Assembly: GCA_004173185.1 (NCBI GenBank)
Contig: SEFZ01000003.1
Coordinates: 124,001-188,000 of the forward strand
From: Sphingomonadales bacterium
Lineage (GTDB): Bacteria > Pseudomonadota > Alphaproteobacteria > Sphingomonadales > Sphingomonadaceae
DNA: 64,000 bases
Direction: 5' to 3'
Below are positions 54,931 through 63,255 of this stretch, one piece after another. Both the position numbers and the translations under genes were made by a program. The notes under the pieces were generated by a model. That model saw only the letters and a program-made list of their open reading frames with translations. It searched no databases and was not told the origin of the DNA. Each line of letters opens with the position of its first letter. Position 1 is the first letter of the stretch.

Positions 54931-55968
54931 ATGCCGAAATTCCTGACGAACGCCGCCCAGCGGTTGCTGCCGCTCGCGAGCCTCTTGCTCGTGGCGATGC
55001 CGGCGCAGGCGCGCGAGGCGGCACGCGTTCCGGTAACGACGGATCATCACATGCATGTCCATTCGCCGGCCATGCTCGAATTTCTCCCCATCTTCTGCGC
55101 CGCGCTGCCGACCGGAAAATGCGAAGGCGAGTTCACAGCTCCTCGCACCATCGATGAGTTGATTGCAGCGATGAACCATGCCGGAATCGAGCACGGCTTG
55201 CTGGTTTCGAGCGGCTACCTCGCCGAAAGCGCGTTCATCAAGCCGGCGCCGGCGAACGGACCGGCGGTGCTGCGCGGATCCAACGATTTCACCGTCGACG
55301 CGGCGCGCGCGCACCCTTCGCGGCTCAAGGCGCTGATCGCCATCAATCCGCTCACGCCGACCGCCCTCCCGGAAATCGAGCGATGGCGCGCAGACCGAAA
55401 TGTCGCCGGGATAAAGCTGCACCTGACCAATTCCGGATTCGACTTCCGCCGGTCGGAAGACGTAGCGAAACTGGTTGCCGTGTTCCGTGCAGCGGCCCGC
55501 AACCGCATGGCGATATTGGTCCATATGCGCACTATCGCACCCGACTATGGTCGGCAGGACGCCGAGATATTCATTCGCGACGTCCTGCCCGCTGCCCAGG
55601 GAGCCTACGTTCAGATTGCTCACGCCGCGGGATGGGGAGGCATTTCCGAGCATACGATTTCCGCTCTCGGTGCCTTTGCGGACGCCTTTGATCGACGCCC
55701 GCGCGCAATGCGAAACGTTTATTTCGATCTCGCTGCCGTCATCGACAAATCCAACCCGGCGGATCGGCAACAGGCGTTGGCAGCGCTGATCCGGAGGATC
55801 GGGGCGCGCCATTTTCTCCCGGCGTCCGACTATCCCTTCGCGCTGGATCTGCGCGATTATTATGAGCGCGTGTATCCGACCCTGCCGCTGTCGGAACGAG
55901 AATGGCGAATCCTGCGCGGCAACGTTGCTCCCTATGCCCGGTCCGCCTCTCGCCGAGCCATCCGCTGA
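54931..55968 (+). CDS. Exported amidohydrolase (amidohydrolase-2 family)
   Basis: This 345-residue protein has a signal peptide (LLPLASLLLVAMPAQA, cleavage about residue 27) and a TIM-barrel metal-dependent hydrolase fold. The metal motif is TDHHMHVH (D38, H40, H42), with later ligands in ILVHMRT, IAHAAGWGG and PASDYPFA. The family hydrolyses amides or lactones, or decarboxylates acids. Export is unusual for it and fits a role in periplasmic processing of a compound imported by the adjacent receptor. The M61 peptidase gene starts 20 bp after its stop. Confidence 0.87.
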   Translation: MPKFLTNAAQRLLPLASLLLVAMPAQAREAARVPVTTDHHMHVHSPAMLEFLPIFCAALPTGKCEGEFTAPRTIDELIAAMNHAGIEHGLLVSSGYLAESAFIKPAPANGPAVLRGSNDFTVDAARAHPSRLKALIAINPLTPTALPEIERWRADRNVAGIKLHLTNSGFDFRRSEDVAKLVAVFRAAARNRMAILVHMRTIAPDYGRQDAEIFIRDVLPAAQGAYVQIAHAAGWGGISEHTISALGAFADAFDRRPRAMRNVYFDLAAVIDKSNPADRQQALAALIRRIGARHFLPASDYPFALDLRDYYERVYPTLPLSEREWRILRGNVAPYARSASRRAIR

Positions 55969-55987
55969 CCCTAAACGAGGAGCCCGC

Positions 55988-57895
55988 ATGATGTACTGCC
56001 TGTTGCTTGCCTTGCAGACGGCGAGCGCGTCCGGTTCGGTCGCACCGAATTCCGCGCCGCAGCCTGCGCCGATCGTCGTCACCATTCCGCCCTCCCGTGA
56101 CGTAAATTATCCAGGAACGATGCGGCTCGCCGTCGATGCGACCGACATCGATCGAGCGATCTGGAAAGTCCGGCAGACGATCCCGGTCGAACGTGCCGGC
56201 CCGATGACGTTGTTGATGCCTGCATGGATTCCTGGAGCGCACTCGGCGGCGGGAGCGGTAGAAAAGCTTGCAGGGTTGCGAATAAGCGCAGGGGGAAGGG
56301 CGCTAACCTGGACGCGCGACGACATAAATGTCTGGGCTTTCCATCTCGACGTGCCTGCCGGAGCCCGGCAAGTCGATATCGAGTTCGATTTTCTATCTGC
56401 CGTGTCGCCGGAGCAGGGGCGGATCGAAGTCACGCCGAATCTGATGAACCTCCGGTTCGAATCGGTCAGCCTTTATCCGGCCGGCTATTTCACTCGCCGG
56501 ATTCCCGTGCAGGCAACGGTCACCTATCCCGTCGGCTGGCATGCGGCCTCTGCGATACCGGCCCGCAAAGCGGGAAAAAGCTTCGTTTATGATACGGTCG
56601 ATTATGAAACTTTGATCGACTCGCCGGTTTTTGCCGGCCGGCATTTTCGTGAATGGGCCTTGACCGATCGGGTCTATCTCAACGTCTTTGCGGATACGGC
56701 CGAAGAATTGGCGGCGACGCCCGATCAGATCGCCGCGCATCGCCGCCTGATCGATCAATCGGTCAAGCTCTTCGGCTCGCAGCCGTACGACCGTTATGAG
56801 TTTCTCTTGGCGATCACCGGTGAAATGAGCGGTATCGGACTGGAGCATCATCGCAGCTCGGAAAACGGCGTCCGCCCGGGATATTTCACGAAATGGAGCG
56901 ACGGGCCCGGCAGCCGTACTCTTCTGCCGCACGAATTCGTTCACAGCTGGAACGGGAAATATCGGCGCGGCGCCGAATCCTGGACCCCGGATTTCCATAC
57001 GCCGATGCGCAATCGCTCCTTATGGGTTTATGAGGGACAGACGCAATTCTGGGGCTTTGTTCTGCAGTCCCGCGCCGGTCTCGTCTCGCCCCGCGACACG
57101 CTGGATCAGCTGGCCTTCATCGCCGCGGCGCTCGATACGCGTCCGGCGCGCGAATGGCGGTCCCTGGGCGACACAACCAACGACCCGATCATCTCCAACC
57201 GTCGACCCAAGGGCTGGGTAAGCTGGCAGCGCTCAGAGGATTATTACAACGAAGGCGCACTGATCTGGCTCGAGATCGACGCTCTTTTGCGCAAGCTTTC
57301 GAATGGGACGCACTCGATGGACAGCTTCGCCGCGAAATTCTTCCGCGGCAACGACGGCGACTGGGGGACGGTGACCTACACGACCGACGACGTCGTCCGT
57401 ACGCTTAACGAGATCCAGCCCTATGATTGGAACAGTCTCATTGCCGCTCGCTTGAGCGGCACGACCAATCGCGCGCCATTGGCTGGCCTGACCGAGAACG
57501 GCTACCGGCTCGCTTATTCCGAAACGCCGCCGCCAGCCTTCGTTGATATCGAGCGGAACGCCGAACGTAGCGATCTCAGCTATTCGGTCGGCCTCGTCAT
57601 GGGCAAAGGGGGCACCGTCCAGCAGGTGATATGGAATGGCCCTGCGTTTCAAGCCGGCATGACTGTTGCCACAACAATCATCGCCGTCAACGGCAGGGAA
57701 TATGCGCACGACGTTTTCAAGGCTGCAATCAAGGCTGCGACGGCGAAAGATGCTGAACCTGTCCAATTGACCGTGAAGACAGGCAAGATCGTCCGCACAT
57801 TTCCGCTCTTCTATCATGGTGGCCTGCGCTATCCCTATCTTGAGCGGATCGACAAGGGCCCGAACGGTCTCGACAGGCTGCTTGCTCCCCGTTGA
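55988..57895 (+). CDS. M61-family metallopeptidase with PDZ domain
   Basis: This 635-residue protein has an N-terminal signal or anchor segment (MMYCLLLALQTASASG) and an N-terminal M61 beta domain. The catalytic domain has zinc ligands in HEFVH (H315, E316, H319) and Glu in VYEGQTQF (E349). A C-terminal PDZ domain (about 515-590; SVGLVMGKGGTVQQV, GPAFQAGM) follows. Relatives (glycyl aminopeptidases) cleave N-terminal Gly or Ala from peptides. GAGGAG lies 6 bases before the ATG at 55988; the longer frame overlaps the amidohydrolase. It completes the receptor/amidohydrolase operon, which suggests peptide or amide breakdown. Confidence 0.9.
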   Translation: MMYCLLLALQTASASGSVAPNSAPQPAPIVVTIPPSRDVNYPGTMRLAVDATDIDRAIWKVRQTIPVERAGPMTLLMPAWIPGAHSAAGAVEKLAGLRISAGGRALTWTRDDINVWAFHLDVPAGARQVDIEFDFLSAVSPEQGRIEVTPNLMNLRFESVSLYPAGYFTRRIPVQATVTYPVGWHAASAIPARKAGKSFVYDTVDYETLIDSPVFAGRHFREWALTDRVYLNVFADTAEELAATPDQIAAHRRLIDQSVKLFGSQPYDRYEFLLAITGEMSGIGLEHHRSSENGVRPGYFTKWSDGPGSRTLLPHEFVHSWNGKYRRGAESWTPDFHTPMRNRSLWVYEGQTQFWGFVLQSRAGLVSPRDTLDQLAFIAAALDTRPAREWRSLGDTTNDPIISNRRPKGWVSWQRSEDYYNEGALIWLEIDALLRKLSNGTHSMDSFAAKFFRGNDGDWGTVTYTTDDVVRTLNEIQPYDWNSLIAARLSGTTNRAPLAGLTENGYRLAYSETPPPAFVDIERNAERSDLSYSVGLVMGKGGTVQQVIWNGPAFQAGMTVATTIIAVNGREYAHDVFKAAIKAATAKDAEPVQLTVKTGKIVRTFPLFYHGGLRYPYLERIDKGPNGLDRLLAPR

Positions 57896-58234
57896 AGACA
57901 ACGGGGCTGCCATATGTCGCAACTTTGGGCTTGAACTGCCGCGCAATCACGTCGCTTTCGAGAGCCGGACCAGCTGCTGCTTAGACTGGCACGTGCATAT
58001 ATCGCGAGGCCGCCATAGCGCCTGCTCGGCTGAGACAAATCACTGCAAACCCGAAGAATATGGTTGTGCTTGCATCTCTGTCCGATTGCTGAGGTCCCAA
58101 AAATGGTCTCCTGTGGCGCGGCAAAGTCCAAATATAGAAATATGGAATCCAAATATGTGGACAAATTATTTGTGATATGGAATTTTGCGATGGGCTCGCG
58201 CGTGACATGGCAGGAAGCTTCGAGGGAGAGATAA
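57896..58234. other. Intergenic region upstream of the AAHS transporter
   Basis: These 339 bp contain no supported gene. The distal 110 bp are unusually AT-rich for the window and hold the repeat/palindrome cluster annotated separately, followed by a strong GAGGGAGAG ribosome-binding site for the ATG at 58235. Confidence 0.5.
58140..58183 (+). promoter_or_regulatory. Candidate operator: direct repeats around a palindrome
   Basis: Two copies of ATATGGAAT (58140-58148 and 58175-58183) flank the perfect palindrome ACAAAT-T-ATTTGT (58161-58173). The cluster ends 51 bp before the AAHS transporter start. The IclR regulator encoded at 59568-60311 is the obvious candidate to bind here; that is inference. 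Confidence 0.5.
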
Positions 58235-59560
58235 ATGTCGTTGGATCCGAGAGCCGCGCTTGAACGAGGCGCCATGCGCCCTCTTCAGGTCATGGTGGTG
58301 GCCTTATGCATTGCAATGAATGCCCTCGACGGGTTCGACGTGTTGGCGATCAGTTTCGCCGCTCCCGGTATTGCAAAAGAATGGGGAATCGATCCTGCGA
58401 CGCTTGGCATCGTTCTGTCGATGGAATTGTTCGGAATGGCGGCCGGTTCGGTTTTGATCGGCAATGCGGCGGATCGCATGGGGCGACGTCCAACGATACT
58501 CGGCTGCCTTGCGGTCATGGCCGCCGGAATGTTCGGCGCTGCCTTCGCAAATAATGTGGAAACGCTCTTGGCGCTCCGGCTGGTCACAGGCATCGGCATC
58601 GGCGGCATGCTGTCTTCTACCAGCGCAATGGTTGCCGAATTCTCCAATGCCCGGCGTCGCAGCCTCAATGTGGCGCTCAATATCGCAGGCTATTCGACAG
58701 GTGCGATCCTGGGCGGTCTCGTCGCATCAGGTCTCCTCGCCGATGGCGGCGATTGGCGGAGCGTCTTCCTGTTTGGTGGCGCCATGACCGCTGTCATGCT
58801 TCCACTCGCTCTGCTGATGCCAGAATCGCTCGACTCTCTCATCGTACGTCGTCCCCCCGGCGCGCTGAAGAAAATCAATGCTACACTTGGACGGTTGCGT
58901 ATTCCGTCCGTCGAGAGATTGCCGCCCCAGGCGGACGTCACCCACAAGCCATCGATCATGTCGCTTTTCGGGCCGAGATACGCGCGCATCACCATCCAAC
59001 TCACAATCGCCTATTTTGCGCAAATTATGTTGTTTTACTATGTACAGAAATGGGTACCGAAGATCGTGGTCGACATGGGTTTTGCACCTGATCAGGCAGC
59101 TCATGTGCTCGTTGCTGCGAATATCGGTAACTTGCTGGGCGCGTTGCTCATCGCCTTTTCCACGCAGCGGGTGCCGCTAAGGCCGTTGATCGCCGCGTCG
59201 ATGGTCGCCGGCTTCATCGCGATCGGTATTTTCGGGCAAGGCTTTACCGATATCAATCATTTGGCATTGTCGGTCGCCGTCGCGGCGTTCTTCGTCAATG
59301 CGTCGGTGGTCGGGCTTTATCCGGTGCTGGCACAAACTTATCCCTCGACGCTTCGTGCCAGCGGCATCGGGTTCGTAATCGGAGTCGGACGTGGAGGATC
59401 GGCGCTCGGCCCGGTAATTGCCGGCGCGTTGTTTGCGGGGGGCAGCAGCTTGATGCTGGTTTCGATCATGATGGGGATCGGCGCGCTCGTTGCTGCAGCC
59501 ATGATCCTGACTCTGCCCATGACCGGCGGTGGCGGTGCAGGCAGAGAGAAGTCAGCTTGA
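58235..59560 (+). CDS. AAHS-type MFS transporter (aromatic/organic acid uptake)
   Basis: This 441-residue protein has about twelve membrane helices and the AAHS hallmark ALDGFDVLAISFAAP in helix 1. Motif A is NAADRMGRRP, and FVIGVGRGGSALGP lies in the C-terminal half. The family (PcaK type) imports aromatic or related acids with protons. The AAHS gene is convergent with the IclR gene, with a 7-bp gap. Together with CoA-transferase, ALDH and SDR genes nearby it suggests uptake of an acid for catabolism. Confidence 0.9.
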   Translation: MSLDPRAALERGAMRPLQVMVVALCIAMNALDGFDVLAISFAAPGIAKEWGIDPATLGIVLSMELFGMAAGSVLIGNAADRMGRRPTILGCLAVMAAGMFGAAFANNVETLLALRLVTGIGIGGMLSSTSAMVAEFSNARRRSLNVALNIAGYSTGAILGGLVASGLLADGGDWRSVFLFGGAMTAVMLPLALLMPESLDSLIVRRPPGALKKINATLGRLRIPSVERLPPQADVTHKPSIMSLFGPRYARITIQLTIAYFAQIMLFYYVQKWVPKIVVDMGFAPDQAAHVLVAANIGNLLGALLIAFSTQRVPLRPLIAASMVAGFIAIGIFGQGFTDINHLALSVAVAAFFVNASVVGLYPVLAQTYPSTLRASGIGFVIGVGRGGSALGPVIAGALFAGGSSLMLVSIMMGIGALVAAAMILTLPMTGGGGAGREKSA

Positions 59561-59567
59561 AGTCAGT

Positions 59568-60311
59568 TTAACCGGGGAGCTTGGCCACCTGCTGGCGCAG
59601 AATGGCTGCAAGTTCGCAACGGCGCTCCAGGCAACGCGAGACCGGACCGACAACGGTAATGGAAAATAGTCGCGGCTGGTTGGGAAGCGCAACGCTTACG
59701 CCGGCCAGGTCCGGCGTATACTCCGCATGGCTCTGATGATAACCGCGCGCGAATGCCGCGGCGAGCTCGGTTTCGACCGCGTCTGCGTTAGCGGGGGTCG
59801 CAGCCGAATAGGTTTGAAAATCCATTTTGAGATAAAGCTTATGCCGTGCGGCTAGCGACATCTGCTCGAGAAGAGCACGGCCCGCTGAACTCGCATGAAT
59901 CGGTACCCGATCGCCGGCGCGTGCGAAATATCGCACCGGCTGGAATGATTCTTCGACGAGCACGAAGATAGCATGGGTGCCGGCTGCGGCCGAGATAAGG
60001 GTAGTTTCACCGGTCTCTGCCGCGACATCGTGCAGAAGGCGCTGGATTTCTTCCGGAAGCGGTTCGGCGCGCGATATGATTTCGGCCAGCGCGAGCCAGC
60101 GCGGGCTGGGATAATATCCGCCCCGTAGCTGGGGTTCGTAGAGAAAACCCCTGGCCGCCAGGGTGCCGACGATGTTGAACGTGCTGGAACGGGGCCAGCC
60201 CAGCTCATCTGCGATTTCCGCCGGCGTCGCGGGATGCAGTCGCCGAGAAAAAAATTCCAGAATTTCGAGGACATTAGCTGCCTGTTTTACGAACATTTTA
60301 GATGCCCCCAT
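59568..60311 (-). CDS. IclR-family transcriptional regulator
   Basis: This 247-residue protein has an N-terminal winged helix (about 8-65; VLEILEFFSRRLHPATPAEI and STFNIVGTLAARGFL) and a C-terminal effector-binding domain (about 80-245; GDRVPIHASSAGRALL). It probably senses the acid handled by the cluster. It is followed 118 bp upstream by the CoA-transferase gene in the same direction, so the two may be co-transcribed, with the CoA-transferase first. Either the ATG at 60311 or one at 60296 could be the start. Confidence 0.88.
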   Translation of the reverse strand: MGASKMFVKQAANVLEILEFFSRRLHPATPAEIADELGWPRSSTFNIVGTLAARGFLYEPQLRGGYYPSPRWLALAEIISRAEPLPEEIQRLLHDVAAETGETTLISAAAGTHAIFVLVEESFQPVRYFARAGDRVPIHASSAGRALLEQMSLAARHKLYLKMDFQTYSAATPANADAVETELAAAFARGYHQSHAEYTPDLAGVSVALPNQPRLFSITVVGPVSRCLERRCELAAILRQQVAKLPG

Positions 60312-60429
60312 CGGCGGTTCGTGACCATTCCGACAGCCTCTCCATTGGTTGGAACTGCGTTACTGGGGCTTGGATGCCATGCGATACGGCGATTTCAAAG
60401 TGCTGAATGTCGACGAGTGGGCACGGTCG

Positions 60430-61650
60430 TCAAATTGCCACATGCGTGTCTTCATCCGGAAGCAATAGAGCGCCGCACATCCGAAGCACTTCTATCTCGC
60501 CATCATCGAACCCCGCCTCCTTCAGCAGAGCCGCGCCATCGGCTCCGAGTTCGGGCGCCGGTCGATCTGCAGCAGGCGTGCGTCCGGGCCAGCGTGTGGC
60601 GGGCGCAAGCGTCCGTATCGAGCCTTGCACGGGATGTTCGCGGATTCGGATGAACTCCGTGGCGGTAAGGTGGGGGTCGTCGACGAGGCTCTCCATCGTG
60701 TGCATCGGCATTGCGGGGATATCTGCCGCGCCAAGCAGATCGAGCCATTCGGCCGTCGATCGGGTTGCAAAGAGTTCGGCGAGAAAGGCATAAACATCGT
60801 CGATCGCGGCGTTGCGCGCGGCGAACGTCGCGAAGCGCAGGTCGCGCCGCGGGAGGTCCGACATTTCGGTTTGATCGAGGAACGCCGTCCATTGTCTGTC
60901 GGTGTAAACGACGGCGCATATATGTCCGTCCCGTGTTGCAAAGGGGCGGCGGTGGGGAGACATCAGCCGAGCATAACTCCGCTCGGGCGTCGAGGGCTCG
61001 AAGGTTTGACCTGCCAGGTGGTCCCCGAGTACGACACTGGCCATCGTCTCGAACATCGGGATCTCCACCTCGCATCCCGACCCCGTTCGCTCGCGTTCGA
61101 AAAGCGCCGCGCAAATCGCTCCCACGGCGGCAAGGCCGGCAACCCGGTCGGCGAGGGCCACAGGCGCATATCGCGGTGTGCCGTCGCCTGCCTCGCTCAT
61201 AAGCGCAGAAAGGCCCGCTGCGCCCTGGATGAGGTCATCATATGCCGGCTTGCCGGCGTAAGGCCCCGTCTGCCCGAATCCAACCATGGCGGCGTAGACA
61301 AGGCGCGGATGGCGCACGAGGAGAGCCGTCGCATCGAGCCCAAGACGAGCCATGGCTGCCGGACGGATATTGGTGGCGAGCACGTCCGCGCTTTTTAAGA
61401 GGCGGTCGAGTAGGTCCAGCGCTTCCGGTCGCTTGAGGTCTAGGCAGATGCTGCGCTTGTGTCGGTTCGCGTTCAGATAGAGCGCGCCTGAGCCCCGCGC
61501 GCGGGCCGGTCCAATCTGCCGCGTAATGTCGCCCTCCGGAGCCTCGACCTTGATCACCTCGGCGCCCATCTCTGCCAGAATTTGCGTGGCGAACGGACCC
61601 ATGACGACCGACGTCAGGTCAATGATCCGGATTCCGTGTAACGGTCCCAT
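60430..61650 (-). CDS. Class III (CaiB/BaiF-type) CoA-transferase
   Basis: This 406-residue enzyme has the family layout: IIDLTSVVMGPFATQILAEMGAEVIKVE at the N-terminus (shown in shorter pieces DLTSVVMGPFA and GAEVIKVEAP), NRHKRSICLDLK, and the catalytic Asp in KPAYDDLIQGAAGL (about 139). It moves CoA between acids without free energy input. AGGA lies 8 bases before the ATG at 61650. It is divergent from the ALDH gene. It may activate the acid taken up by the AAHS transporter or produced by the ALDH. Confidence 0.9.
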   Translation of the reverse strand: MGPLHGIRIIDLTSVVMGPFATQILAEMGAEVIKVEAPEGDITRQIGPARARGSGALYLNANRHKRSICLDLKRPEALDLLDRLLKSADVLATNIRPAAMARLGLDATALLVRHPRLVYAAMVGFGQTGPYAGKPAYDDLIQGAAGLSALMSEAGDGTPRYAPVALADRVAGLAAVGAICAALFERERTGSGCEVEIPMFETMASVVLGDHLAGQTFEPSTPERSYARLMSPHRRPFATRDGHICAVVYTDRQWTAFLDQTEMSDLPRRDLRFATFAARNAAIDDVYAFLAELFATRSTAEWLDLLGAADIPAMPMHTMESLVDDPHLTATEFIRIREHPVQGSIRTLAPATRWPGRTPAADRPAPELGADGAALLKEAGFDDGEIEVLRMCGALLLPDEDTHVAI

Positions 61651-61746
61651 ATTTTCATCCTATTGACTATAATCCATGCACGTGTATCAAAGATCCATAA
61701 TCGTGAATAGTTATTAAGCTGTTTGCAGGCGAGGGGAGGAGCGGCA
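61651..61746 (+). promoter_or_regulatory. Divergent promoter region, CoA-transferase/ALDH
   Basis: A perfect TATAAT (61668-61673) reads rightward, about 75 bp before the ALDH TTG start, with only a poor -35. Downstream of it the sequence is AT-rich with ATCCATGCACGTG and ATCCATAATCGTG, two related 13-bp elements that could be IclR binding sites. Confidence 0.45.
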
Positions 61747-63234
61747 TTGACGAAAGCCGAGGCAATTCTGGTTCGTGACCGCATCTTTATTGGCGGTGAA
61801 TGGGTTGCGCCGCAAAGCGGTGGAATCGAGGACAGCATCGACCCTGCGACCGGCCGGGTCTGGGCGCGCGTGGCATTCGGCGGCGCTGCCGATATCGACC
61901 GTGCCGTTGCAGCCGCACGTGCGGCGCTTTCGGGTCCATGGGGGGAGATGACGGCGCTCGAACGAGGTGCTTTGCTTCGGCGGCTTGCCGATCTTTATCA
62001 GGCTCATAGCGGCGAAATGGCGGCGTTGGAGTCGCGCGACTCCGGGCGAGCCATCCGCGAATCTCGTGCTGACATTGCCAGCCACCACCAATGGTATCGA
62101 TGGTTTGCTTCATTAGCAGAGACCAAGGGCGGTTCGACGATACCGATCGACGATAATGTCCATGCTTTCACGACCCAGGTTCCAGTCGGTGTCGTCGGTG
62201 CGATCACGCCTTGGAATGTGCCGATGATGACCACGACTTGGAAGCTCGCGCCTGCGCTTGCAGCCGGTTGCACGGTCGTCTTGAAGCCTGCCGAGCAGAC
62301 TCCGGTGACCGCGCTTGAATTGGCGCGCCTGATCGAAGCGGCTGGCTTTCCTCCGGGCGTCGTCAATGTCGTCCCCGGCTACGGTCATGATGCTGGCGCG
62401 GCTCTTGTCGCTCACCCTGACGTCGACAAGGTCGCCTTCACCGGCGAAGGGCGCACGGCTCAGACTATCCTCGCGAACGGCGCAGGCAACCTCAAGAGAT
62501 TTTCGTTCGAACTCGGCGGCAAGGCGCCGCACATCATCTTCGCCGACGCTGATATCGAGCAGGCGGTCAACGCGGCGACCAATTCGGCATGGGCGCTTTG
62601 CGGCCAGAGCTGCGCTCTAGGATCGCGCGTGCTCGTCGAGCGTCCGGTCTATGATGCAGTCGTCGGGGCATTCGCCGAACGCGCTGCGCGTGTGCGCGTT
62701 GGTATGCCAGATGATGATGCAACCCATATGGGCCCACAGGCGCATCGCGAACAGCTCGAGAAAACCCTCGACTATATCGCTATCGGACAGCGTGAAGGCG
62801 CTCGGCTCGTCGCGGGCGGGCACCGCATGACAAGCGGGTCTCTCGCCGACGGGTTCTTCGTGGAACCCACCGTTTTTGCCGACGTGTCGAACCAGATGCG
62901 TATAGCGCGGGAGGAAATTTTTGGGCCGGTCGCAGCGCTCATTCCATTCGACGGCGAAGAGGAAGCGATCGCAATCGCGAATGATAGCGATTTCGGTCTC
63001 GCCGCCGGGCTCTGGACGCGCGACATAGGACGGGCGCACCGCGTGTCCCGGCGGATCGCCGCGGGGATGGTCTGGGTAAACACCTATCGCTACATTCGGT
63101 GGTCTACGCCTTACGGCGGATTCAAGAGCAGCGGATGGGGCCGCGAGAACGGCGCCGAGGCGCTGGACCAATATCTCGAAACACGCACGACGGTCATCGG
63201 CACTACGGGCCGGTTTGCCGACGCTTACTCCTAA
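61747..63234 (+). CDS. NAD(P)-dependent aldehyde dehydrogenase with TTG start
   Basis: This 495-residue ALDH has the cofactor region (TPWNVPMMTTTWKLAPALAA and VLKPAEQTP), catalytic Glu in FELGGKAP (E255), catalytic Cys in CGQSCALG (C289) and EEIFGPVAAL. The start is a TTG at 61747: GGGGAGGAG lies 6 bases upstream, while another in-frame TTG at 61723 has no ribosome-binding site and no ATG is available before the conserved region. The SDR gene follows 21 bp later, so alcohol and aldehyde oxidation steps are probably consecutive. Confidence 0.9.
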   Translation: MTKAEAILVRDRIFIGGEWVAPQSGGIEDSIDPATGRVWARVAFGGAADIDRAVAAARAALSGPWGEMTALERGALLRRLADLYQAHSGEMAALESRDSGRAIRESRADIASHHQWYRWFASLAETKGGSTIPIDDNVHAFTTQVPVGVVGAITPWNVPMMTTTWKLAPALAAGCTVVLKPAEQTPVTALELARLIEAAGFPPGVVNVVPGYGHDAGAALVAHPDVDKVAFTGEGRTAQTILANGAGNLKRFSFELGGKAPHIIFADADIEQAVNAATNSAWALCGQSCALGSRVLVERPVYDAVVGAFAERAARVRVGMPDDDATHMGPQAHREQLEKTLDYIAIGQREGARLVAGGHRMTSGSLADGFFVEPTVFADVSNQMRIAREEIFGPVAALIPFDGEEEAIAIANDSDFGLAAGLWTRDIGRAHRVSRRIAAGMVWVNTYRYIRWSTPYGGFKSSGWGRENGAEALDQYLETRTTVIGTTGRFADAYS

Positions 63235-63255
63235 CGAAGAGCAAGGATAGTCTGG

